64,000 bases of DNA, from contig NZ_CP147737.1 in the NCBI RefSeq assembly GCF_037265215.1, positions 1,364,001 to 1,428,000 on the forward strand. The letters run 5' to 3'. Position numbers and translations under genes: made by a program. This DNA is from Xenorhabdus griffiniae (GTDB lineage Bacteria; Pseudomonadota; Gammaproteobacteria; Enterobacterales; Enterobacteriaceae). Shown here one piece after another: positions 54,458-61,481 of this stretch (its first letter is position 1; each line of letters starts with the position of its first letter). Below the pieces are notes generated by a model that was not told the DNA's origin, searched no databases, and saw only the letters and a program-made list of their open reading frames with translations.

Positions 54458-54824
54458 TTTCGATAGCCATGAGTGTTTTTATAACGGCAGGCGCCATATA
54501 TTCTTTATCAGAAAGATTGAACCAACTTATCTCGCTGATTTCGTTTCCTGGTATGCAGGATGGCAACTTATCTAGGGTATGGATATAAAGGCGAACTTCA
54601 TCACAACCGTCATGACTAGACCCCGTAACTTCCATCAGAAAATGAACATTCTCAGGATCAACTAGAATATTTATTTCTTCGGAGAGTTCACGCACTAGTG
54701 CCTCGATCGGGCTTTCATTCACCTCTATTTTCCCTCCGGGAAAATACCATAGTTTATTATCTCTTACTCGGACGAGTAATACTTTTCCATCCTCAATATA
54801 TGCTAGGCTCGCACAATGAATCAC
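54441..54824 (-). CDS. NUDIX hydrolase
   Basis: The 127-residue protein has a complete NUDIX box, GGKIEVNESPIEALVRELSE followed by EI, matching GX5EX7REUXEEXGU. Small NUDIX proteins of this kind hydrolyse nucleoside di- or triphosphates and related pyrophosphates. In an operon with PyrE and a LOG enzyme, removal of pyrophosphate or phosphate from a modified pyrimidine nucleotide is a reasonable role. The gene overlaps the HpaB-like gene by 32 bp and the M24 gene by 17 bp. Confidence 0.88.
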   Translation of the reverse strand: MIHCASLAYIEDGKVLLVRVRDNKLWYFPGGKIEVNESPIEALVRELSEEINILVDPENVHFLMEVTGSSHDGCDEVRLYIHTLDKLPSCIPGNEISEISWFNLSDKEYMAPAVIKTLMAIENGLQY

Positions 54825-56244
54825 GATAGATCCTTTTAATATTATTCAAATGCTGAAATATTCCGTCTTTTGGATAGGTTGCATAATGCATAGCTGCAAT
54901 ACGGATGGGATCACCGGCATGATACTTTTCATAAACCATCTGTCTTTGTCCGAAACCATCCCCACTCAAATCCCACGCTAGATTTAAAAGGAAACATCTG
55001 TCACTGGCATTCAGCGACGTTGTCCGGAGTGATTCCCTGATTACAGGGGCATTTTCATTACTAAAATCCCCCTGATGTGGTACTGCCAGCATCGATCCTG
55101 CAGAAAGCGATTGAATTATATTTACCATGCGCTGATACCATTTAGGAAAATGGTACCGGACAGCCTGAATTGCATGAATGCTGGGATTAAGAAGGTCATT
55201 CTCATAAATCGCGTCCTGCTCTGCCAAGAGTATGGCACCCCGGACTAGTTCAAGGCAGGAAGTCATCTCGCCCAGCTGTTCCCTGACGTTCAGGAAACCG
55301 GTGAGCCCCATTTTTTCGGCCAGCTCAATGGCTACTCCGGTAAGCAGCTCAGCTTTCGACAGCCCGCGGACGATCCCCTGATGCCCGTTGTGATTGCGAA
55401 TGCGCGTCTTGTCATAAAAGGCATTGGATTTTTCAACATCCCGAAATACAAACACGTCACTCCAGGGAATAAATACGTCATCAAATACCATATAAGCATC
55501 TGATTCATCGAACAAGTTAGCAACAGGATGATCGAAAAGGCTGTAGTCGGCGTGCTGAAGCGATTTACGGCATATGAGTTTTACCCCCGCTGCCGTAACC
55601 GGTACCGCAAAGGCGATGGCATAGTCCTCATCGCCGGGCACTAAACCCGGCATATTGAAGACCAGCAGCTCATCTGCAATGGGTGCCAGTGTGACAATCA
55701 TTTTGGCGCCGGAAACTATGATTCCTTTTTCATCTGATGAAACGACACGTACGCCACAGTAACTGTTTTCCTGTGAACCTAGTGAAATCCCCCGATCAAT
55801 CTGAGGATTGACCGCACCATGGCCGATAAAAAGATGGTTACGGCGGCATTTTTCATAATACCTCACCGCATTATCTGAAAAATCAGCGAACTGACCCGAG
55901 CCCAGAACATGCGCATTTCTGGCCATTGCTGCAAGAGCACAGTTGATAAAGTCAGGTGTCCGTCCAAGCATGCCAAAGGACAGATCGGCTACAGCCTTGT
56001 AGCTTTCCCTTTTCCGTTTTAGATCCTCATGATTACTTGGTGCGAGGGTGCTTATGTGGTACGCCACACCATTTTCCTGGTAGGTAAAAATATCCGGCTG
56101 AGATTCCTGAAGATGGTAATATTGCGCAATACTATTAATTGCCCCTTGAAAAGAAGTTTCGTTAGAAACGTCCGTTACCAGCCTGGAGTCGATATAAACC
56201 TGTCGCGGTACTTTAAGTCTGCGAAGGTAATTTTCTTTCAACAT
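54793..56244 (-). CDS. HpaB/PvcC-family flavin-dependent monooxygenase
   Basis: The 483-residue protein belongs to the large-subunit family of two-component 4-hydroxyphenylacetate 3-monooxygenases: NHEDLKRKRESYKAVADLSF, GRTPDFINCALAAMARNAHV, ENSYCGVRVVSSDEKGIIVS, MVFDDVFIPWSDVFVFRDVE. These enzymes use free reduced flavin and oxygen to hydroxylate phenols, and relatives (PvcC and others) modify amino-acid-derived scaffolds. The reductase partner is encoded 20 bp upstream. Length is normal. The substrate cannot be read from the sequence. Confidence 0.88.
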   Translation of the reverse strand: MLKENYLRRLKVPRQVYIDSRLVTDVSNETSFQGAINSIAQYYHLQESQPDIFTYQENGVAYHISTLAPSNHEDLKRKRESYKAVADLSFGMLGRTPDFINCALAAMARNAHVLGSGQFADFSDNAVRYYEKCRRNHLFIGHGAVNPQIDRGISLGSQENSYCGVRVVSSDEKGIIVSGAKMIVTLAPIADELLVFNMPGLVPGDEDYAIAFAVPVTAAGVKLICRKSLQHADYSLFDHPVANLFDESDAYMVFDDVFIPWSDVFVFRDVEKSNAFYDKTRIRNHNGHQGIVRGLSKAELLTGVAIELAEKMGLTGFLNVREQLGEMTSCLELVRGAILLAEQDAIYENDLLNPSIHAIQAVRYHFPKWYQRMVNIIQSLSAGSMLAVPHQGDFSNENAPVIRESLRTTSLNASDRCFLLNLAWDLSGDGFGQRQMVYEKYHAGDPIRIAAMHYATYPKDGIFQHLNNIKRIYRDSLCEPSIY

Positions 56245-56263
56245 ATATCAGTCCTGTCAATGA

Positions 56264-56989
56264 TTATCTGAGATTATTCTTTTTTTTATAAACGCCGTGA
56301 CGACCAAGTTCATCTTTAAGCAGTTGAAAGAAGCTATTTCCACTGCCTATATAAAAGTTTGATTTGGAAAAATGTGATTTTTGAATATGCTGAAACATTC
56401 TATTAATAAAAGACATGTTACGACGGGAATAATCTTCTTCAAGAGATATAAAGCGAAACTCAGTGTTTGCTTGGCTCAACTTATTGATATATGGCATGTC
56501 AAAACATGTATGATCAGTCTCATTTATCCATATTAATAATGTTGGTTGCTCACTGTGATTATCCGCAATATATTCAGCAATACTCCTTACATAACTATAA
56601 CTCGAATCGCAGGCAATAAGGACATTACCATAGTCCGACTGGCGCCAGTATGCCTGACCACAGGGCTGTGAAATGAATATCTCTTTGCCGGACAGGATAT
56701 CCAGAATAATTCTGTGCGATGCTGATAAAAATTCGTTAAATTTGACTAGAAGCTCAACTATAGAGGGAGAATTGTGGAAAGCAGATCTGCTCCGGGATAA
56801 AATCGAAAAGTACCGTTCTAGTCCACTGCTGCTCCTTATCTTGACGTATTGCCCGGGTCGATGAGTAAAACCGAGAACGGTAATTCTTACAATATAAGTA
56901 TGATTATTTATTTCTTTAGCTTCAGCACTTAGAGCCTTTGTCATGACGTACTGACCATTGCCAGTCACATTATTTGCTTTACATTCCAT
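56264..56989 (-). CDS. Flavin reductase of the FRE/ferredoxin-NADP reductase fold
   Basis: I favour the ATG at 56989 (about 241 residues, the normal length of Fre); the frame is open to 57148, but a palindromic regulator site lies inside that extension. The protein has the FAD/FMN-binding pattern RPGQYVKIRSSS and ERYFSI, then a weak nucleotide-binding half (NVLIACDSSYSYVRSIAEYI, SNFYIGSGNSFFQLLKDELG). The pyridine-nucleotide loop deviates from the usual GGTG form (ACDSS), so NAD(P)H use may be altered. As first gene of the operon it should supply reduced flavin to the HpaB-like oxygenase. Confidence 0.75.
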   Translation of the reverse strand: MECKANNVTGNGQYVMTKALSAEAKEINNHTYIVRITVLGFTHRPGQYVKIRSSSGLERYFSILSRSRSAFHNSPSIVELLVKFNEFLSASHRIILDILSGKEIFISQPCGQAYWRQSDYGNVLIACDSSYSYVRSIAEYIADNHSEQPTLLIWINETDHTCFDMPYINKLSQANTEFRFISLEEDYSRRNMSFINRMFQHIQKSHFSKSNFYIGSGNSFFQLLKDELGRHGVYKKKNNLR

Positions 56990-57076
56990 TAACCATAAAT
57001 CCAAAATATCTACATAATCATTATCTTTTATATAATCATAAACATTATTAATCAGTTCAAGTAAACTTCTTAAAAT

Positions 57077-57092
57077 TGTGATAATTATCACA
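57077..57092. promoter_or_regulatory. CRP-consensus palindrome upstream of cluster 2
   Basis: TGTGATAATTATCACA is a perfect 16-bp palindrome with the TGTGA-N6-TCACA arrangement of a CRP site. It is about 85 bp upstream of the preferred start of the first cluster 2 gene. TTGAAC, about 35 bp closer to the gene, could serve as a -35 element with a TATGAT-like -10. Confidence 0.5.
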
Positions 57093-57175
57093 TTATAAAG
57101 GGATTGCAAGCCGGACAATGGCATTAGGTTAAATCCTGAGCGGAACATTAAAAGAATTAGTCATGATACCAATAG

Positions 57176-57333
57176 TTAGATGGCTTTGAGAAAGTAGTAT
57201 GCCGTTTCAATGAATGTTCTTATCACTTTGTCGTGCATTTTTTCCGATTTGGAATAGCCTATCGTTTTTCTATTTAACCTTTTTAAACAGGTGAGAAGTG
57301 TCAGGTTGATTCTTTTTATGCATTGGGTACGAT
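57176..57333 (-). pseudogene. C-terminal remnant of an IS1-type transposase
   Basis: Minus-strand reading gives LTLLTCLKRLNRKTIGYSKS and EKMHDKVIRTFIETAYYF before a stop at 57176. This is the same C-terminal region as in the IS1 copy immediately beside it but clearly diverged. It is a second, older element of which only the 3' end survives. Confidence 0.75.
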
Positions 57334-57367
57334 AATTTCGGTCACGTATTCAATCCGTTGATTTGTG

Positions 57368-57787
57368 TTAAACATAGTATTCACGTTCAATGAACGTCCC
57401 GATGACTTTATCATGCATTTCCGGTGACTTAGAATAACCCAACGTTTTACGATTGAGTCGCTTAAGTCGGTTGCGCAACGTCAAATTCTCCCGCTCAATA
57501 CGTTGAGTGAAGGTTTTTCCGACAACATGCTGGTTTTTGGGTAATAAACTGTAAGCTTTGAAATTATCTGTACACCAGAAGACAACATTAAACGAAGCCA
57601 GTTTTTTGAGGAGTTTCTTGAGTGTTTTTTTGCTTCTTGCTCCGAATGTATGGGCAATGATACGTTTTAATCGAGGTTCCCAAAGCATACCATAACCAAC
57701 GTTGGCACTTTTTATTCCCGACAAATGACCACACCTCATCAACTTCACAAATGAGCTGAACGTTGACATTATCCAGTGGGAGCGTTG
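57368..57787 (-). pseudogene. insB: insB of IS1, frameshifted
   Basis: The start of the catalytic region (VQLICEVDEVWSFVGNKKCQ, RWLWYAL) is in one frame. The remainder (EPRLKRIIAHTFGARSKK, FWCTDNFKAYSLLPKNQHVV, MHDKVIGTFIEREYYV) is in another. The switch lies at the GGG run at 57679-57681 (read as CCC on the plus strand): one extra G explains it. The transposase is therefore probably inactive. Confidence 0.75.
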
Positions 57788-58063
57788 TTACGCATCGTGG
57801 TTGGAGTTTTTTAAAGTGCGAACAACAGCATTGATACTGATATGTAATGCACGGGCCGTATTACGGATACCCGCATTATTCATGGCAAGGTCAACAACTT
57901 GTTCTTTTATACCCGCTTGGCACGCGCGATAGGCGTAATCCAGTTGGAAGGTTCGCTGGCAGGAAAAACAGCGATAGCGTTGGTGTCCTGCCTCACCTTT
58001 GCCATGCTTTTTGACGTATTCAGTTTGCTGACAAAATCGACATTTTACTTCAACAGTCGCCAT
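57788..58063 (-). CDS. insA: insA of IS1
   Basis: The 91-residue protein has the InsA zinc-finger N-terminus (VEVKCRFCQQTEYVKKHGKG, RYRCFSCQRTFQLDYAYRAC) and the HTH region (MNNAGIRNTARALHISINAV). In IS1 it represses the promoter and is the N-terminal part of the InsAB' frameshift transposase. It is intact here, but its partner insB is damaged. Confidence 0.85.
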   Translation of the reverse strand: MATVEVKCRFCQQTEYVKKHGKGEAGHQRYRCFSCQRTFQLDYAYRACQAGIKEQVVDLAMNNAGIRNTARALHISINAVVRTLKNSNHDA

Positions 58064-58173
58064 GTGACTTCTCCGAAAAAATGACGATTATACACAACCA
58101 TCAACAGGTTGAATACGTGACCCACAGTTTGACCGCGCCTGACACAATCGCTATTATCTTGCTGTTATCTCAT

Positions 58174-58283
58174 GATCCCTCACGCCTGCAAGGATCAGCG
58201 TAAAGCGGCGAAACAAAACTCCCGTAGCCTGAGAGGGAGTGCATGCAATGCGGTACATCTGCGCACTTTTGGAAGCAGATATC
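58174..58283 (+). ncRNA. Structured leader RNA, copy 4 of 5
   Basis: Plus-strand copy closest to copy 3. It has the CTCCC/GGGAG hairpin with loop GTAGCCTGAGA (two loop changes), a GCAT-gca-ATGC stem and the ATCTGC/GCAGAT stem. It is followed by the long leader and the third integrase. Confidence 0.7.
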
Positions 58284-58928
58284 CTCGGACACCTAACCCT
58301 CCGTCTGGGGATGAAAGTCTCCCGGTGGTATTCATCATCGGCTATTCACATACATAACCGAGCAGAACATACTCTGCCTTACGTTAATCGATACCGTTTT
58401 AACCGGTACAACATTCACCTGCATTTTGCATTTATCACGAAAAACGTCCCGAAAACGGCGCGGCGTCACTTGTGTTAAAGCGCAGCGTTTACCAAGTGAC
58501 GCCGCAAAGCGGCCAACGTCCAGAGCACGTAGAGCCTGACTTTACGGCCGATTTGAACCCCGCATTACTCAGTGAAACCACGCAAAACAGACCATTAACC
58601 GCCATTTTGTTTGATTGATAAACGATCGCCTTATCGGATTTTCAACCCATTGCCTGATTGCAGGCTGATGCAGTAAAAATGAAGGAGAAATTCATCACGT
58701 CAAGATAATGAGGCGTTCATCCTGAGCTGATCAGGCCCTGAACGGGGAGCATGTCATCGCTGTGCTGAGCACGTCGCGAGCTCCTGCAATAACTCAACAC
58801 AATCCCGCCCTGCTACACATTGTCTGACGCACCACGGAACGGTGAACCTGAACCGACACGCAGGGAATTGTTTTAAAAACGACTCAAAAAATGAATAAAA
58901 CACAAGTAAAGCAGCAGGAGAGGCGAGA
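58284..58928 (+). promoter_or_regulatory. Long integrase leader tract with CGGCGTCACTTG hairpin
   Basis: This non-coding tract is an inverted copy of 38883-39495. The 12-bp perfect hairpin is at 58461-58472 with 58493-58504. Conserved islands between the copies include CCGTTTTAACCGGTACAACA, CCAACGTCCAGAGCACGT and GAACGGTGAACCTGAACCGA. No protein is supported. A promoter for the integrase is probably near its 3' end. Confidence 0.55.
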
Positions 58929-59846
58929 ATGGCGCAGGGATCGACACGTTCAAAGGTTGAGCAGTTCAGAAAAGCCTTTATTACTCATGCCCGACAGGCG
59001 GGCGGAAGTTTTGTGACAGTGGCTGATCGTGAGCGGATTGCCCGGTATTTCCTTGATTATTTAAAAAACAATGGCATCAAACTCCGGCAAATGGATAGCC
59101 TGAAGGTGAAATATATTGAGCGCTACATCGCTGAACGAAAAGCTCACCATATTAATCACCGGACATTGCAAAATGAAATGCCGGTGCTGCGGGCCATTTT
59201 AGCGCGGGCGGGAAAGCACAAGCTGGCTGATCCCGATAATGCCCGCCTGAGTAACCGGGCATTGGGTATCGCTGAGACGAGCCGCAAGGGAACGAAAACG
59301 GCGTTGACACCGGCCGCGTTCCGGGAAATTTTTCAGCAGGTGGAACAAAAAGACCGGCGCGTGGCAGCGGTGATGCAACTGGCTTATGTACTGGGGCTGC
59401 GCACCAAAGAAGCGATTGAAGCCTATAAATCGTTAGCGACCTGGAAAAAAGCGCTGGAAAACGGGCATACCTCTGTGCGGGTGGTGTTCGGCACCAAAGG
59501 CGGACGTCCAAGACAAACTATCATACTGGATCGGGAAGCCCTGCAACACGCGATTGCTTATGCGGAACGCGAGCAGGCCGGGCGTAGCGGCAAATTGATT
59601 GATAAGCCTACTATCACCCAGGCCATAGATCGCTATCGGTATATTGTCAGAAGGGCAGGATTGAGCGGCAAGAAAGCCCCACACAGTATGCGCTACCATT
59701 TTGCCCAGCAATCTGGTGAACATTATACCGCGCAGGGTTTCAGCGAGCAGGAAGCACAGGCCCTGGTCTCGATGGATTTGGGGCATGGCGATGGGCGCGG
59801 GCGCTATATCCGGCAGGTGTATTACCGGAATATTGAGGGTGAATAA
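58929..59846 (+). CDS. Tyrosine-recombinase-like integrase (Phage_int_SAM_2/Integrase_1 type), copy 3
   Basis: The 305-residue protein differs from the copy at 37965-38882 at only a minority of positions and has the same length. The start follows GGAGAGGCGAGA. The catalytic set is intact: YVLGLRTKEAIEAYKS, HSMRYHFAQ, LGHGDGRGRYIRQVYY. It faces the other copy across 20 kb in inverted orientation, so recombination between the two could invert the T4SS/cluster 2 interval. Confidence 0.85.
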   Translation: MAQGSTRSKVEQFRKAFITHARQAGGSFVTVADRERIARYFLDYLKNNGIKLRQMDSLKVKYIERYIAERKAHHINHRTLQNEMPVLRAILARAGKHKLADPDNARLSNRALGIAETSRKGTKTALTPAAFREIFQQVEQKDRRVAAVMQLAYVLGLRTKEAIEAYKSLATWKKALENGHTSVRVVFGTKGGRPRQTIILDREALQHAIAYAEREQAGRSGKLIDKPTITQAIDRYRYIVRRAGLSGKKAPHSMRYHFAQQSGEHYTAQGFSEQEAQALVSMDLGHGDGRGRYIRQVYYRNIEGE

Positions 59847-59939
59847 AAGTGTACTGATTTATACACGACCTGACTTTATGGTCGGTGCAATACAACTGAA
59901 TCTTACATTTGGCTAACCATTCATCATCTATCTCTAACT

Positions 59940-60120
59940 TATTTTTGTCCAGAAGTGAGTTAGAGCAAGTTGCCTGATTTGGTCACACCATAAAATTAGA
60001 ACGGGTAGATTGCATTCGAATCAATTCAAATAATGCCATCGTGCTTCTGACATTATTTTCTGTCCCGGAAAATGAATTACGCATTGACCTTATGACTTCC
60101 GTTTATTAGCGTGATAAGGC
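59940..60120. repeat. Inner end of the large inverted duplication (right arm)
   Basis: Inverted copy of 17731-17912. Similarity begins at TTTTTGTCCAGAAGTGAGTT and continues through the leader RNA and the ICE genes to the window end, apart from one extra antirestriction gene. The stretch 59847-59939 before it shows nothing recognisable. Confidence 0.7.
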
Positions 60121-60128
60121 TTACATAT

Positions 60129-60238
60129 GATCCGGTCGCTTGTGAGGATCACCTTCGGGCAGCGACACCCACACTCCCGTAGCCTGCAAGGGAGTACACA
60201 CTGTGTGGTACATCTGCCCACCTTTGGAAGCAGATATC
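60129..60238 (+). ncRNA. Structured leader RNA, copy 5 of 5
   Basis: Plus-strand copy, nearly identical to copy 2. It has GATCC...GGATC, CTCCC/GGGAG, an ACACA-c-TGTGT stem and ATCTGC/GCAGAT. It precedes the antirestriction genes of the right-hand ICE module. Confidence 0.7.
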
Positions 60239-60259
60239 ATCTTTGTTGATGATGAAGGT

Positions 60260-60337
60260 TATTTAATCCACGCTGGCAACCCAGCCAGTCAACCCGGACG
60301 GGGAACATGCTTCCCGTCGGGCAAGGTGTTCTCCGTT
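60260..60337 (+). promoter_or_regulatory. Alternative-stem leader of antirestriction gene 1
   Basis: ACGGGGAACA (60298-60307) can pair with the proximal TTCCCGT (60311-60317) or with the distal TGTTCTCCGT (60327-60336). A small hairpin (CTGGC/GCCAG) precedes it. The block recurs at 60793-60870 and on the minus strand at 17510-17600. Confidence 0.5.
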
Positions 60338-60355
60338 ATTTTAAAGGAGTCCACC

Positions 60356-60796
60356 ATGCAACAAAACGAAACCAGGACAACGGTGCCTGCTGTACCGGCG
60401 TCTGAATTGTCCCCTTTTGCGGACGTCTTTCCGCGAAGTAGCCCACTGGAATTGAGGCTGCTGGAACACTCGGTCATTAAAGCGGCGGTTACGCTGTGTG
60501 AGGATTACCGGTGTGATACCTGGCAGTGCCGGAAAGTGTCCGACAAAATTGCCTATGCCGTGCCGACCCGTGCTGACACGTATGGGGTCAAAATCGAGAC
60601 CACTGACTTTAACAGCGAGGTGTCAGCAGATACGTTCGGGCTGATGGTCACCCTGACGGTACTGGGCTATCTGACGGCACTGGTAAAGCAGGATGAAATC
60701 GCTGAACGGTTGTGTGATTTGCGGGAATACGCGCTGCAACACCCCCAGGCCCCGTGTATCCGGGCGGCTTTAAGTTTAGCGGGGGCATGGCGATAA
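60356..60796 (+). CDS. ArdB/KlcA-type antirestriction protein 1
   Basis: The ATG at 60356 follows AAAGGAG and gives 146 residues; the frame is open further upstream but runs through the leader RNA. The C-terminal half has EVSADTFGLMVTLTVLGYLT and RLCDLREYALQHPQAPCIRA, a good match to the ArdB/KlcA signature. It differs considerably from antirestriction protein 2 just downstream. The gene lies between two copies of the same leader block and is absent from the left-hand module. Confidence 0.75.
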   Translation: MQQNETRTTVPAVPASELSPFADVFPRSSPLELRLLEHSVIKAAVTLCEDYRCDTWQCRKVSDKIAYAVPTRADTYGVKIETTDFNSEVSADTFGLMVTLTVLGYLTALVKQDEIAERLCDLREYALQHPQAPCIRAALSLAGAWR

Positions 60797-60870
60797 TTTA
60801 ATCTACCCTGGCACAATGCCAGTCACCCGACGGGGAATGCCTTTCCCATCGGGCAGGGTGTTCTCCGTCT
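60793..60870 (+). promoter_or_regulatory. Alternative-stem leader of antirestriction gene 2
   Basis: Second copy of the leader block (TTTAATC, CTGGC/GCCAG hairpin, ACGGGGAA, TTTCCC, then TGTTCTCCGTC). The proximal stem is weaker here because of base changes, while the distal stem is kept. Confidence 0.45.
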
Positions 60871-60892
60871 TTTTTATTTACAGGAGAACATC

Positions 60893-61357
60893 ATGCAAGA
60901 AGGTGACCTTATCATGCTGGACAGTCTCGCGCTGTCCGCGGCATTTCCCGGTAAAAAATCGCTGGAGCGGTTGTTTCTGGGGTTTCTGATTGTCAATACC
61001 GCTTCAACGTTATGCAAAAATGACCCGTATGAACAATGGACAGGCCGGCAGGTGTCTGAGTCGCTGGCCTATATGGTGCCGACCTCAGCGAAAAACTACC
61101 CGGTTTACCTGTCAGACACGCAGTTAACGGTGACACTCTCAGCCGATGCCTTCGGGCTGGCGGTGACGTCAATCGTGCTTGCCCGTATCGCCGCGCTGAA
61201 TGAGCTGAATGCGGATGCCTGTCGGTTTCGCGAATTGCGGGAATATGCGAAGCAACATCCGGAAAATGGCCTGATAGAATCAGTCATGACATTGAGATTC
61301 CACGAGGACTTTATCAGCCCGTCATTAATCGAAAATCAAAATCATCATCATCATTGA
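60893..61357 (+). CDS. ArdB/KlcA-type antirestriction protein 2
   Basis: The 154-residue protein is the right-hand counterpart of 17028-17492 (about 90 percent identical by eye) and starts after CAGGAG. The antirestriction signature is LSADAFGLAVTSIVLARIAA with RFRELREYAKQHPENGLI. The C-terminus ends in a short histidine run instead of the mixed Asn/His end of the left copy. Two adjacent antirestriction genes of different sequence probably widen protection against type I restriction systems. Confidence 0.72.
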   Translation: MQEGDLIMLDSLALSAAFPGKKSLERLFLGFLIVNTASTLCKNDPYEQWTGRQVSESLAYMVPTSAKNYPVYLSDTQLTVTLSADAFGLAVTSIVLARIAALNELNADACRFRELREYAKQHPENGLIESVMTLRFHEDFISPSLIENQNHHHH

Positions 61358-61481
61358 GGTTATCGGCCTATGTCGCTGTTAACCCTGCTCTTTTCTTAAG
61401 CGCCTGACCAGGGAGCCGAAAACACCTTCCCGGCATCGGGCGGGTGTTTTCTTTATTTGACCTTCCATCAAGGAAATACCG

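Larger units (their letters stand above)
57340..58122 (-). mobile_element. IS1-family element
   Basis: Terminal inverted repeats are visible: GGTCACGTATTCAATCCGTTG at the left (57340-57360) matches, in inverted orientation, 58102-58122 (GGTCACGTATTCAACCTGTTG when read inward). The element is about 783 bp, within the IS1 size range, and contains insA and a damaged insB. No matching target duplication was seen. Confidence 0.78.

Noticed and set aside
58239..58478. 79-codon frame after leader RNA copy 4, similar to the frame at 39340-39597
   Set aside because: The two copies differ mostly at amino-acid-changing positions and the tract carries conserved hairpins, so RNA conservation explains it better. 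A short leader peptide at its start is kept as a separate hypothesis.
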